From Flavobacteriaceae bacterium UBA3159 (lineage in GTDB: Bacteria; Bacteroidota; Bacteroidia; Flavobacteriales; Flavobacteriaceae): 64,000 nucleotides of DNA. The notes under the pieces were generated by a model, which was not told the DNA's origin, did no database searches, and saw only the letters and a program-made list of their open reading frames with translations. The translations under genes were made by a program, and so were the position numbers. Shown here in pieces: positions 35,101 to 43,422 of this stretch. The stretch is from positions 62,001-126,000 of the forward strand of contig DEYL01000002.1 of assembly GCA_002364535.1 (NCBI GenBank), read 5' to 3'. Each line of letters starts with the position of its first letter. Within the stretch, counting starts at the first letter, position 1.

Positions 35101-35224
35101 GTCAAGTAGAGTATCAGACCTTAAAAAAGACAAAAGAATGTATCACTTACTTGAAAGTGTTGGTACAAAACCAAATGTAATGTATCAAACCAAAGTAAGA
35201 AATACAGATGAAACATTGAAATAG
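32138..35224 (+). CDS. actB: Alternative complex III subunit ActB (molybdopterin-like/Fe-S protein)
   Basis: This 1028-residue periplasmic subunit carries iron-sulfur clusters. An internal twin-arginine motif (NRRDFLKYVG, about residue 50) marks the TAT-variant export signal. A molybdopterin-oxidoreductase-like domain (about 70-700) is followed by a ferredoxin-like domain with four Cys clusters, including SCTGCGACVIACHAEN, MCQHCNHAPCETVCP, RYCANNCPYKVRRFNWF and KCSMCIQM. In characterised complexes the molybdopterin-like part holds no cofactor. It lies 18 bp after actA and 12 bp before actC. Confidence 0.95.
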   Translation: MSTNKVYWKSVAQLDKKNDLVQKLEQNEFVDKIPVDEFLGDEKTMGESNTNRRDFLKYVGFSTAAASLAACEGPVIKSVPYVVQPEQIIPGIANYYATAIADGFDFRSILIKTREGRPIKVENNNEAPVLGDANARVHASILSMYDIKRLQGPKADGEDIVWSDFFSQVGAKLKAMAASEKPIVLLTQTFSSPTTQSVIEKFIVQYPNVSHVVYDTLSSSKALDAFENIYGFRALADYDFSKAETIVSIGADFLGDWQGGGYDCGYAKSRVPKKLNGKSKMSYHIQFESNMTLSGANADNRIPTNPSNQKKVIAQIYARLKGISLSTDLSSDYKKTIDKVVARLKKSKSKAVLVSGIEDVAVQEVVLAINAYLGSEVIDTAQPRLIRQGSNEAVDELIEDMQKGKVKGLITAGVNPSFTLPNANAFTSALSKLELSVAFALKEDETAAAAQFVAATPHYLESWGDYQFKKGHYALAQPTIRPLFDTKQFQDIILSLIGSNNSFYQEIKSNWSDNLLNGNSWNKTLHDGFLSSNQAMEYDEVSFDVSSQIKHLSKVSAPAMSLVLYPKTGMGDGQQANNPWLQEFPDPISRVSWDNYLTVAASDAESLGLKNVNVSDGALNGSYASISVENKTIVAPVLIQPGQAKGTVGMAFGYGEKRGLQEEMQVGVNAYPFYNNFNSVQEVTIKPAEGYHEFACVQLHNTLMGRGDIIKETTLEVFNTKDKDYWNPIPKVSKNHMEYEVTSPEVDMWQAFDRSVGHHFNLSIDLNSCTGCGACVIACHAENNVPVVGKQEIRKSRDMHWLRIDRYYSSEETFGGDGMTKENISGLGDSLTTFGEMEKASENPQVAFQPVMCQHCNHAPCETVCPVAASSHGRQGQNHMAYNRCVGTRYCANNCPYKVRRFNWFLYNKNDEFDYHMNNDLGRMVLNPDVVVRSRGVMEKCSMCIQMTQKTILDAKLEGRQIKDGDFKCACSDACSSGAMVFGDINDKSSRVSDLKKDKRMYHLLESVGTKPNVMYQTKVRNTDETLK

Positions 35225-35236
35225 AAAATTAACCGA

Positions 35237-36622
35237 ATGGCATCTCATTACGAAGCATCAATACGAAAACCCTTAGTAACAGGTGATAAAACATATCACG
35301 ATGTTACTATTGATGTCGCTGCTGCGGTTGAAGGAAAAGCCAATCGCCAATGGTGGATTGTGTTTGGAATTGCACTAACAGCCTTTTTGTGGGGACTGGG
35401 TTGCATTGCTTATACCATAGGAACAGGTATCGGAACCTGGGGTCTAAACAAAACTGTAGGCTGGGCATGGGACATCACAAATTTTGTTTGGTGGGTAGGT
35501 ATTGGTCACGCCGGTACTTTGATATCTGCCGTGCTTCTGTTGTTTAGACAAAAATGGAGAATGGCCATCAATCGATCTGCGGAAGCCATGACAATTTTCT
35601 CTGTAATACAGGCTGGGTTATTCCCAATCATTCACATGGGAAGACCTTGGTTGGCATATTGGGTGTTACCCATTCCAAACACCTTTGGATCACTTTGGGT
35701 CAATTTTAACTCCCCACTATTGTGGGATGTATTCGCTATATCCACTTATTTATCGGTATCTCTTGTCTTTTGGTGGACAGGTTTACTTCCTGATTTTGCG
35801 ATGATTCGTGACCGTGCGATTAAACCTTTCCAAAAGAAAATTTATAGCTTGTTGAGCTTCGGATGGTCGGGGAGGGCTAAAGACTGGCAGCGTTTTGAGG
35901 AGGTGTCATTGGTTTTAGCTGGATTAGCTACTCCGCTAGTACTTTCTGTCCATACCATTGTATCTTTTGATTTTGCCACCTCTGTAATCCCGGGTTGGCA
36001 CACCACTATATTTCCTCCCTATTTCGTGGCGGGTGCAGTCTTTTCTGGATTTGCCATGGTAAATACTCTTTTGATCATTATGAGAAAGGTTTCCAATTTG
36101 GAAGACTACATCACTGTACAACACATTGAATTAATGAACATAGTAATTATGATTACCGGTTCCATTGTGGGAGTTGCCTATATTACCGAATTATTTATAG
36201 CCTGGTACTCCGGTGTAGAATACGAACAATATGCCTTCCTCAACAGAGCGACTGGACCCTATTGGTGGGCCTATTGGTCGATGATGACTTGTAATGTTTT
36301 CTCACCACAGTTCATGTGGTTTAAAAAATTAAGAACCAGTATTGTCTTTTCCTTTATCATTTCCATTGTTGTGAATATAGGAATGTGGTTTGAAAGATTT
36401 GTGATCATTGTGACTTCATTGCACAGGGATTACCTCCCCTCCTCTTGGACAATGTTCTCACCTACATTTGTAGACATAGGAATATTTATAGGAACTATCG
36501 GATTTTTCTTTGTACTGTTTTTACTCTATTCCAGAACCTTTCCTGTTATCGCACAGGCAGAAGTAAAAACTATTTTGAAATCCTCGGGAGAGAAATATAA
36601 AAAATTAAGAGACGGAGAATGA
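35237..36622 (+). CDS. actC: Alternative complex III subunit ActC (NrfD/PsrC-like)
   Basis: This 461-residue polytopic membrane subunit belongs to the NrfD family and contributes a quinol site. Recognisable segments include GIGTWGLNKTVGWAWDITNF, WWVGIGHAGTLISAVLLLF, GRPWLAYWVLPIPNTFGSLW, SVHTIVSFDFATSVIPGWH and TIFPPYFVAGAVFSGFAMV. Its stop overlaps the actD start by 4 bp. Confidence 0.95.
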   Translation: MASHYEASIRKPLVTGDKTYHDVTIDVAAAVEGKANRQWWIVFGIALTAFLWGLGCIAYTIGTGIGTWGLNKTVGWAWDITNFVWWVGIGHAGTLISAVLLLFRQKWRMAINRSAEAMTIFSVIQAGLFPIIHMGRPWLAYWVLPIPNTFGSLWVNFNSPLLWDVFAISTYLSVSLVFWWTGLLPDFAMIRDRAIKPFQKKIYSLLSFGWSGRAKDWQRFEEVSLVLAGLATPLVLSVHTIVSFDFATSVIPGWHTTIFPPYFVAGAVFSGFAMVNTLLIIMRKVSNLEDYITVQHIELMNIVIMITGSIVGVAYITELFIAWYSGVEYEQYAFLNRATGPYWWAYWSMMTCNVFSPQFMWFKKLRTSIVFSFIISIVVNIGMWFERFVIIVTSLHRDYLPSSWTMFSPTFVDIGIFIGTIGFFFVLFLLYSRTFPVIAQAEVKTILKSSGEKYKKLRDGE

Positions 36623-37158
36623 GCACTAACCAAGTAATACACGCTTTATACGATGACGATGATCTACTGTTGACTGCAGTAAAATCGATCCGTGAAAAAA
36701 AGCATCATATTGAAGAGGTTTATACTCCTTTTCCGGTTCATGGTTTGGACAAAGCCATGGGACTGGACGAAACCCGTATTTCCATTATGGCTTTCATATA
36801 CGGATGTATTGGTTTTTTAGTCTCTATCTTAATGATGAATTACATCATGATTGAAGACTGGCCTCAAAACATAGGAGGGAAACCTAGTTTTTCTTATGTA
36901 GAAAACATGCCTGCATTTGTCCCTATAATGTTTGAAATGACCGTATTTTTTGCAGCCCACTTGATGGTAATCACTTTCTATTTGAGAAGTAAGTTATGGC
37001 CCTTTAAGAAAGCTGAAAACCCAAACTCACTGACGACTGATGATAAATTTTTGATAGAGATTGAGTTGCACAACAATGAAAAAGAACTCAATAAACTTTT
37101 AAAAGAAACAGGTGCTGTAGATATTAAAACCATTGAAAAAAAGGGAGATGATGAATAG
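36619..37158 (+). CDS. actD: Alternative complex III subunit ActD (DUF3341)
   Basis: This 179-residue membrane subunit of the DUF3341 family has the typical N-terminal HHIEEVYTPFPVHGLDKAMGL, then two hydrophobic segments (IYGCIGFLVSILMMNYIMI and IMFEMTVFFAAHLMVITFYL) and a charged C-terminal tail. It pairs with ActC in the complex. It begins in an ATGA overlap with actC and ends a few bases inside actE. Confidence 0.94.
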   Translation: MSTNQVIHALYDDDDLLLTAVKSIREKKHHIEEVYTPFPVHGLDKAMGLDETRISIMAFIYGCIGFLVSILMMNYIMIEDWPQNIGGKPSFSYVENMPAFVPIMFEMTVFFAAHLMVITFYLRSKLWPFKKAENPNSLTTDDKFLIEIELHNNEKELNKLLKETGAVDIKTIEKKGDDE

Positions 37159-37702
37159 AACAACCTCTTTTGTGTTAAATATGGCATTGCTATTGAGTTT
37201 ACAGTCATGTTTTAATCCGTCTAAACCAAATTATCAGTATTTCCCTAATATGTACGAACCAGTAGGTTATGAAACCTATGCTGATTCAGATGCGTTTGCT
37301 AATGGTATCGAAGCTCAAATTCCTGTTGAGGGTTCTATCAACAGAGGTTGGATTCCTTACGATTATCTCGATAGTAATGAAGGATACGAAGCAGCAAAGA
37401 CTGATTTAAAATCTCCAATTAGAGTTAGCACTGAAAACGGTAAAAAAGGGAAAGAATTATATGGTATCTATTGTGCTGTTTGTCATGGAAAAAAAGGTGA
37501 TGGACAAGGTATATTGATGACCCGAGAAAAATACCTAGGAGTACCCAATTATGCGGATCGAGATATTACTCCCGGTAGTGTTTACCATGTACTGATGTAT
37601 GGGAAAAATGCGATGGGTTCTCATGCAGGACAAGTCAATGCCACAGAAAGATGGCAAATTGCCCAGCACGTCATGGAGTTGAGAAAAAACCTAATAAAAT
37701 AA
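37151..37702 (+). CDS. actE: Alternative complex III subunit ActE (monohaem cytochrome c lipoprotein)
   Basis: This 183-residue lipoprotein (signal to LLLSLQSC, Cys20) has one haem c site, CAVCH, in GIYCAVCHGKKGDGQG, and a candidate Met ligand in MYGKNAMGSHAG. It should hand electrons to the terminal oxidase or a soluble carrier. Start choice: ATGs at 37148 and 37151 both follow a purine-rich AGGGAG at 37142-37147. An in-frame TTG at 37133 is less likely. It overlaps actD by 8 bp. Confidence 0.93.
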   Translation: MNRTTSFVLNMALLLSLQSCFNPSKPNYQYFPNMYEPVGYETYADSDAFANGIEAQIPVEGSINRGWIPYDYLDSNEGYEAAKTDLKSPIRVSTENGKKGKELYGIYCAVCHGKKGDGQGILMTREKYLGVPNYADRDITPGSVYHVLMYGKNAMGSHAGQVNATERWQIAQHVMELRKNLIK

Positions 37703-37718
37703 TTTATTGGAAGACGGT

Positions 37719-39077
37719 ATGTACACTTTTACAAATAAATTAAGAAACTTCTCCATCTCTATGATGGTTGTCGGATTTTTAGGTTTGACTTATGGATTTT
37801 TAACTGTTCCCAAGACCGTTGAAGAAGCCACTGCAATGGTTGCAGATGCACATCATGGCGAAGGTCACGGTGATAGCCACGGCGAAGAAGCTGTTCATGA
37901 TGTTCATGCCGAAACTGCTCATAAGTACAATCACGAAGCTGCCACTGCTAATAAACAAAAACATGGGGAAGATAACCACGGTGAACACCTGCTCCACCAA
38001 CTGCAAAATAAACCTTGGGCTGCACTCTATGTAGCGGCATTCTTCTTTATGATGATCGCCCTGGGGACTTTGGCATTTTATGCCATCAACCGCGCAGCTC
38101 AGGCGGGCTGGTCGCCTGCCCTTTTTAGAGTAATGGAAGGGATTACTGCTTACCTATTACCTGGAGCGTTGATTGTTTTTGTAATTCTCTTTCTTTCTGG
38201 GATGCATTTTAATCACTTATTTATATGGATGGATCCTGAGGTAGTTGCTCACGATAAACTAATTCAGGGTAAAGTAGGTTTCCTAAACGTCCCTAGTTTT
38301 TTATTTAGAGCCATGGCATACATAGGAGGCTGGGCTACTTACAGATATTTCTCTAGGAGGTTTTCACTGGCTCAAGACCAAGCTTCTGATGTTTCCAATC
38401 ACAAGAAAAATTTTAGAATTTCTGCCGGATTTTTAGTATTCTTTATTGTTACAGAATCCATGATGTCATGGGATTGGGTTATGTCTATTGATCCCCACTG
38501 GTTCAGTACACTCTTTGGATGGTATGTGTTTGCCAGTATGTTTGTCTCTGGAATTACCACCATTGCCTTGATAGCGATCTATCTCAAATCCAAAGGTTAT
38601 CTCGAAAAAGTCAATGACAGTCACATTCACGATTTGGGTAAATTCATGTTTGGAGTCAGTATCTTTTGGACTTATTTGTGGTTTTCACAATTCATGCTCA
38701 TTTGGTATTCCAATATTCCTGAGGAAGTAACTTATTTTATCACCCGAATTGAGGACTACAATCTTCCATTTTTTGGTATGCTGGTTATGAACTTTATCTT
38801 TCCGCTGTTAATTTTGATGAACAGCGATTACAAGCGAATCGAATACTTTATTGTAATGGCAGGAATTGTCATTCTATTGGGACACTACATTGATGTATTC
38901 AATATGATTATGCCCTCGGCAGTTGGAGACCAATGGTTTATTGGTGTTCCTGAGATTGGAGGATTTCTCTTTTTCACTGGTTTGTTCATATTTGTTGTAT
39001 TTAAAGAAATTTCGAAAGCACCACTTCATGCAGCAGGTGATCCATACATGGGAGAGAGTGAACGCTTTCACTATTAA
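37719..39077 (+). CDS. actF: Alternative complex III subunit ActF, with His-rich loop
   Basis: This 452-residue membrane subunit is related to ActC and lies on the other side of the complex. It has about ten membrane segments, with family stretches such as YLLPGALIVFVILFLSGMHF, SMMSWDWVMSIDPHWFSTLF and WTYLWFSQFMLIWYSNIPEE. After the first membrane helix comes a loop of roughly 55 residues (about 40-95) unusually rich in His, Glu and Asp. The start is the ATG at 37719; an in-frame TTG at 37707 is also possible. Confidence 0.93.
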   Translation: MYTFTNKLRNFSISMMVVGFLGLTYGFLTVPKTVEEATAMVADAHHGEGHGDSHGEEAVHDVHAETAHKYNHEAATANKQKHGEDNHGEHLLHQLQNKPWAALYVAAFFFMMIALGTLAFYAINRAAQAGWSPALFRVMEGITAYLLPGALIVFVILFLSGMHFNHLFIWMDPEVVAHDKLIQGKVGFLNVPSFLFRAMAYIGGWATYRYFSRRFSLAQDQASDVSNHKKNFRISAGFLVFFIVTESMMSWDWVMSIDPHWFSTLFGWYVFASMFVSGITTIALIAIYLKSKGYLEKVNDSHIHDLGKFMFGVSIFWTYLWFSQFMLIWYSNIPEEVTYFITRIEDYNLPFFGMLVMNFIFPLLILMNSDYKRIEYFIVMAGIVILLGHYIDVFNMIMPSAVGDQWFIGVPEIGGFLFFTGLFIFVVFKEISKAPLHAAGDPYMGESERFHY

Positions 39078-39095
39078 TAATTAATGGTAATATAA

Positions 39096-40160
39096 ATGAC
39101 GATTTTATTGACACTTACGGTATTAACATTGATTGCAATTGCCCTCTGGCAAATAACTAAGATATTTGAATTATCTCAACCCAAAAAAACGAACACTCAG
39201 ATAGCAGACGACGATGACAATCGTTGGAATGGACAGTTGATGTTCGCCTTTTTAATATTCATCTATGTTATCACCTTGTTTTCGTTTTGGAAGTGGGGAG
39301 ATGTACTCTTACCCTATGCCTCCTCAGAGCACGGTGTAGAGTACGATAATCTGATGTGGATTTCATTTGCCATAATCTTTTTTACCCAGACCATTACCCA
39401 AGCACTTTTGCACTACTTTGCTTATAAGTACAGAGGTGAAAAGGGGAAAAAGGCTTTGTTTTATGCCGACAACGACCGTTTGGAGGCCATATGGACAATT
39501 ATTCCTGTGATTGCCTTGGCGGGATTGATCCTCTATGGATTGTACACTTGGACAGACATCATGACCGTAGAGGAAAACGATGATGCACTGGTTGTTGAAT
39601 TGTACGCTCAGCAGTTCAATTGGAAAGCACGTTATTCTGGAGATGACGGAGTGTTAGGAGATGCTAATGTTAGATTTTTACAAGATTTTGATGGAAAAAA
39701 TCTTGTTGGAATTGACGCTACCGATCCCAATGGATTCGACGATGTGGTAGTTCAGGAATTACACCTGCCCGCCGGCAGAGAAGTCATTTTTAAAATGCGT
39801 TCTCAGGACGTATTGCACTCTGCCTATATGCCCCACTTTAGAGCACAGATGAATTGTGTTCCCGGTATGATTACAGAATTTGCTTTTACCCCTACTGTAA
39901 CCACAGAGGAAATGCGGCAAACGGACAACATTAAGGCCAAGGTAAAAAAAATCAATGCCATCAGAAGAGAAAACAGTCAGGCGCTTCTTGCAAAAGGTGA
40001 GGAAGCTTTAGAGCCTTATGTCTTCGATTATTTGTTACTTTGTAATAAAATTTGTGGGGCTTCTCACTACAATATGCAAATGAAAATTATAGTAGAAACA
40101 CCCGAGGAATTTGAAAAATGGATGATCGATCAGCAAACGTTTGCAGAAGTCATTCAATAA
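39096..40160 (+). CDS. coxB: Cytochrome c oxidase subunit II
   Basis: This 354-residue subunit carries the CuA centre that accepts electrons from cytochrome c. Two or three N-terminal membrane helices are followed by a periplasmic cupredoxin domain. CuA ligands are visible in LLCNKICGASHYNMQMKI (CxxxC, His, Met) and the upstream His in QDVLHSAYMPHF. An insert between the two ligand segments (about 270-310) is rich in Lys and Glu. It is 18 bp after actF, so alternative complex III and the oxidase share an operon. Confidence 0.96.
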   Translation: MTILLTLTVLTLIAIALWQITKIFELSQPKKTNTQIADDDDNRWNGQLMFAFLIFIYVITLFSFWKWGDVLLPYASSEHGVEYDNLMWISFAIIFFTQTITQALLHYFAYKYRGEKGKKALFYADNDRLEAIWTIIPVIALAGLILYGLYTWTDIMTVEENDDALVVELYAQQFNWKARYSGDDGVLGDANVRFLQDFDGKNLVGIDATDPNGFDDVVVQELHLPAGREVIFKMRSQDVLHSAYMPHFRAQMNCVPGMITEFAFTPTVTTEEMRQTDNIKAKVKKINAIRRENSQALLAKGEEALEPYVFDYLLLCNKICGASHYNMQMKIIVETPEEFEKWMIDQQTFAEVIQ

Positions 40161-40183
40161 CTAATTAAAATAAATTTAAGATC

Positions 40184-41977
40184 ATGTCAACAGCAGCAGC
40201 GCAAGCACACGAAGAGGAGGATCACGGACATCATCACAAAGAAACGTTCATTACCAAGTATGTTTTCAGTCAAGATCACAAGATGATCTCAAAACAATAT
40301 TTAATCACTGGATTATTTATGGGAATCATTGGGATTGCCATGTCTTTATTGTTCCGTTTACAACTGGCTTGGCCAGAACAGCCCATGGGCGTTATGTCAG
40401 CTCTTTTGGGGAAATGGGCTCCAGACGGGGTCATGGATCCTAATGTATATTTGGCCTTAGTTACCATTCATGGTACCATTATGGTATTTTTTGTTCTCAC
40501 TGCAGGGCTGAGTGGAACTTTCAGTAACCTTTTGATTCCATTACAAATCGGTGCCCGAGATATGGCTTCAGGATTACTTAATATGATTTCCTATTGGTTG
40601 TTTTTCCTTTCCAGTGTCATCATGGTTATTTCCCTTTTTGTGGAAGCGGGACCAGCCGCTGCCGGTTGGACCATTTACCCTCCATTGAGTGCTTTGCCTC
40701 AAGCCCAACCTGGTTCCGGTTTGGGAATGACCTTATGGTTGGTTTCTATGGCGATTTTTATTGCCTCCTCACTCCTAGGGTCGTTAAATTATATTGTAAC
40801 TGTATTGAATCTTAGAACCAAAGGAATGACCATGAGTCGTCTGCCATTGACCATCTGGGCTTTCTTTATTACTGCCATTATCGGAGTTGTTTCCTTCCCT
40901 GTACTTTTATCAGCAGCTTTGTTGTTAATTATGGACAGGAGTTTTGGGACTTCCTTTTTTCTTTCAGACATATTCATTCAAGGGGAGGTATTGCATTACC
41001 AAGGGGGTTCGCCCGTGCTCTATGAACACCTTTTCTGGTTCTTGGGTCACCCGGAGGTATACATCGTGTTGTTACCTGCTTTAGGGATTACCTCTGAGAT
41101 CATTGCCACCAACTCCAGGAAACCCATTTTTGGTTACCGTGCCATGGTCGCTTCTATTTTGGCCATTGCTTTTTTGTCTACCATTGTATGGGGACACCAT
41201 ATGTTTATTTCAGGAATGAATCCATTCCTTGGATCGGTATTTACTTTTACAACACTATTGATAGCCATTCCCTCTGCGGTGAAGGCGTTTAACTATATCA
41301 CCACCCTTTGGAAAGGAAACCTGCAGCTCAATCCTGCCATGTTATTTTCCATTGGTTTGGTCTCCACTTTTATCTCCGGAGGTCTCACGGGAATCATTTT
41401 AGGTGACAGCACCTTGGACATCAACGTTCACGACACCTATTTTGTAGTAGCCCACTTCCATTTGGTAATGGGCATTTCTGCTCTCTATGGTCTTTTTGCA
41501 GGAGCCTATCATTGGTTCCCCAAAATGTTTAAACGAATGATGAATAAAAATTTGGGATATGTCCACTTTTGGGTAACTGCCGTTTGTGCTTATGGAGTAT
41601 TTTTCCCCATGCACTTTATTGGTATGGCCGGACTCCCTAGAAGGTATTACACAAACACTGCCTTTCCTTATTTCGATGATTTGGCTAACATCAACGTAGT
41701 GATTACGGTCTTTGCATTGATTGCAGGTGCAGCGCAGTTGGTCTTTTTATACAACTTCATCCACAGTATCTTTTATGGAAAGCCTGCCGAACAAAACCCC
41801 TGGCGTTCCAATACACTGGAATGGACGGCGCCAATCAAACACATTCACGGAAATTGGGAAGGAAAAATCCCGGAGGTTCACCGTTGGGCTTATGATTATT
41901 CCAAGCCTGGACACGAGGAGGATTTTGTTCCGCAACACATTCCGTTAAAAGAGGGAGAGGAAGAATTACAGCATTAA
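40184..41977 (+). CDS. coxA: Cytochrome c oxidase subunit I
   Basis: This is the catalytic subunit with haem a, haem a3 and CuB, reducing O2 to water and pumping protons. The 597-residue protein has about 12 membrane helices. Key segments are WFLGHPEVYIVLLPALG (CuB His, crosslinked Tyr and the channel Glu of the A1 type), WGHHMFISGM (CuB His pair) and HDTYFVVAHFHLVMG (haem ligands). The cytosolic N-terminus has a short His/Glu-rich stretch (HEEEDHGHHHKE). No subunit III or IV follows; the next gene is ruvB. Confidence 0.97.
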   Translation: MSTAAAQAHEEEDHGHHHKETFITKYVFSQDHKMISKQYLITGLFMGIIGIAMSLLFRLQLAWPEQPMGVMSALLGKWAPDGVMDPNVYLALVTIHGTIMVFFVLTAGLSGTFSNLLIPLQIGARDMASGLLNMISYWLFFLSSVIMVISLFVEAGPAAAGWTIYPPLSALPQAQPGSGLGMTLWLVSMAIFIASSLLGSLNYIVTVLNLRTKGMTMSRLPLTIWAFFITAIIGVVSFPVLLSAALLLIMDRSFGTSFFLSDIFIQGEVLHYQGGSPVLYEHLFWFLGHPEVYIVLLPALGITSEIIATNSRKPIFGYRAMVASILAIAFLSTIVWGHHMFISGMNPFLGSVFTFTTLLIAIPSAVKAFNYITTLWKGNLQLNPAMLFSIGLVSTFISGGLTGIILGDSTLDINVHDTYFVVAHFHLVMGISALYGLFAGAYHWFPKMFKRMMNKNLGYVHFWVTAVCAYGVFFPMHFIGMAGLPRRYYTNTAFPYFDDLANINVVITVFALIAGAAQLVFLYNFIHSIFYGKPAEQNPWRSNTLEWTAPIKHIHGNWEGKIPEVHRWAYDYSKPGHEEDFVPQHIPLKEGEEELQH

Positions 41978-41994
41978 TTTTTCGATTCTTTTAG

Positions 41995-42024
41995 ACAAAA
42001 AGCTCTCTCAGGGTACCTTTTTGT
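41995..42024 (+). terminator. Hairpin after coxA, possible terminator
   Basis: ACAAAAAG at 41995-42002 pairs with CTTTTTGT at 42017-42024 around a 14-nt loop, 18 bp after the coxA stop. The stem is AT-rich and lacks a long U tract beyond it, so termination is only plausible. Confidence 0.35.
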
Positions 42025-42387
42025 GAAGTATAATCTAACTGAATACATTCTTGGATTCCACCAATAGTATTTATTGTTTATAGAATTGCTGTCTAGAAGG
42101 AAATAGTTAATACCCAAGGAAAGCATTCTATTGATAATCCATTAGCCCAGGATAATAATGGTCTCCTGAAATAACATGGGAAAATCGATAAATCTTTGGC
42201 TTAGCTTTGTTTTTGGGAAACTAAATAGCCTTTTATGTGGAGGAGGAACCATCGAATCAACCATTAGAATGCTAGGACTTTGAACTGAAATGCTTGATAT
42301 TACTAAATGTAAAACCCCTTAATCTCATTGATTTTACTAGTTTGGAGAACATTTCTAAGGGATTTAAGATCTAAGTCGTAAATCATT
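42025..42387. other. Intergenic stretch between coxA and ruvB
   Basis: No intact gene was found here. On the minus strand two short frames can be read in succession: one containing IYRFSHVISGDHYYPGLMDY and, after a stop or shift, one containing SLGINYFLLDSNSINNKYYW then WNPRMYSVRLYF. The second has the alternating pattern of an outer-membrane beta-barrel C-terminus. They may be a decayed gene, but I cannot assign a family. Confidence 0.3.
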
Positions 42388-42395
42388 TATCTTTG
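42388..42395 (+). promoter_or_regulatory. -7 box abutting the ruvB start
   Basis: TATCTTTG (TAnnTTTG) ends six bases before the ruvB ATG at 42402. A transcript from it would begin at or within a few bases of the start codon. Confidence 0.45.
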
Positions 42396-42401
42396 TTAAA
42401 G

Positions 42402-43421
42402 ATGAATGAGTTTTTAGACCCATCTGGTGACCAATTTACACCCGAAGAAAAAGATATAGACAGAGCTTTGCGGCCAGAGAGTTTCGATGATTTTGCCGGT
42501 CAGGAAAGTATATTGGAAAACCTCAAGGTTTTTGTAGCCGCTGCCAATCAAAGAGAAGAAGCACTGGATCACACTCTGTTTCACGGCCCACCCGGTTTGG
42601 GAAAAACTACCTTGGCATACATTTTAGCGAGCGAATTGAAGGCTGGCATTAAAATGACTTCCGGACCTGTACTAGACAAACCTGGAGATTTGGCTGGACT
42701 CTTGACTAATCTTCAGCCAAGAGACATTTTATTCATTGATGAGATTCATCGGCTTAGTCCTATTGTAGAGGAATATTTGTATTCGGCTATGGAGGATTAC
42801 AAAATTGATATCATGATCGAAACGGGTCCCAATGCCCGAACGGTGCAGATCAACCTCAATCCCTTTACTTTGGTTGGGGCCACCACTCGTTCTGGATTGC
42901 TGACTGCACCTATGCGTGCCCGTTTTGGCATTACAAGCCGACTGGAATATTACAATACTGAACTCCTTTCCGGCATCTTGGAACGCAGTGCCAATATACT
43001 CAATGTGGCCATCAGTCCCGAGGCTGCCATCGAAATTGCAGGAAGAAGTCGTGGAACACCTAGGATCGCAAACGGACTCCTTAGAAGGGTAAGGGACTTT
43101 GCTCAAATCAAAGGGGACGGAAAAATCGATATAGAAATAACCCAATATGCTTTAAATTCTTTAAATGTAGATGCTCATGGTCTCGATGAGATGGACAATA
43201 AAATCCTCACCACTCTGATTGACAAATTTAAGGGAGGTCCTGTAGGCATTACCACACTTGCCACCGCAGTTTCTGAGAACGGAGAGACCATAGAGGAGGT
43301 TTATGAACCCTTTTTGATCCAAGAGGGTTTTTTGGTTAGAACCCCTAGAGGTAGAGAGGTTACAGAATTGGCCTATCGACACCTGGGAAGGATTAAAGAC
43401 AACCAAGGTGGCTTATTTTGA
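42402..43421 (+). CDS. ruvB: Holliday junction branch-migration helicase RuvB
   Basis: This AAA+ motor, loaded by RuvA, drives branch migration during recombination. The 339-residue protein begins MNEFLDPSGDQFTPEEKDID, with Walker A GPPGLGKTTLA (about 61), Walker B ILFIDEIHRL, the sensor/arginine-finger region GATTRSGLLTAPMRARFGI and a C-terminal winged helix (PFLIQEGFLVRTPRGR). A TTG at 42393 is in frame, but the ATG matches the family start and lies just after the -7 box. One base separates it from queG. Confidence 0.96.
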   Translation: MNEFLDPSGDQFTPEEKDIDRALRPESFDDFAGQESILENLKVFVAAANQREEALDHTLFHGPPGLGKTTLAYILASELKAGIKMTSGPVLDKPGDLAGLLTNLQPRDILFIDEIHRLSPIVEEYLYSAMEDYKIDIMIETGPNARTVQINLNPFTLVGATTRSGLLTAPMRARFGITSRLEYYNTELLSGILERSANILNVAISPEAAIEIAGRSRGTPRIANGLLRRVRDFAQIKGDGKIDIEITQYALNSLNVDAHGLDEMDNKILTTLIDKFKGGPVGITTLATAVSENGETIEEVYEPFLIQEGFLVRTPRGREVTELAYRHLGRIKDNQGGLF

Positions 43422-43422
43422 G

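Noticed and set aside
37830..38034. 71-codon frame inside actF covering the His-rich region
   Set aside because: A repeat-driven shadow of the ActF loop in another frame.
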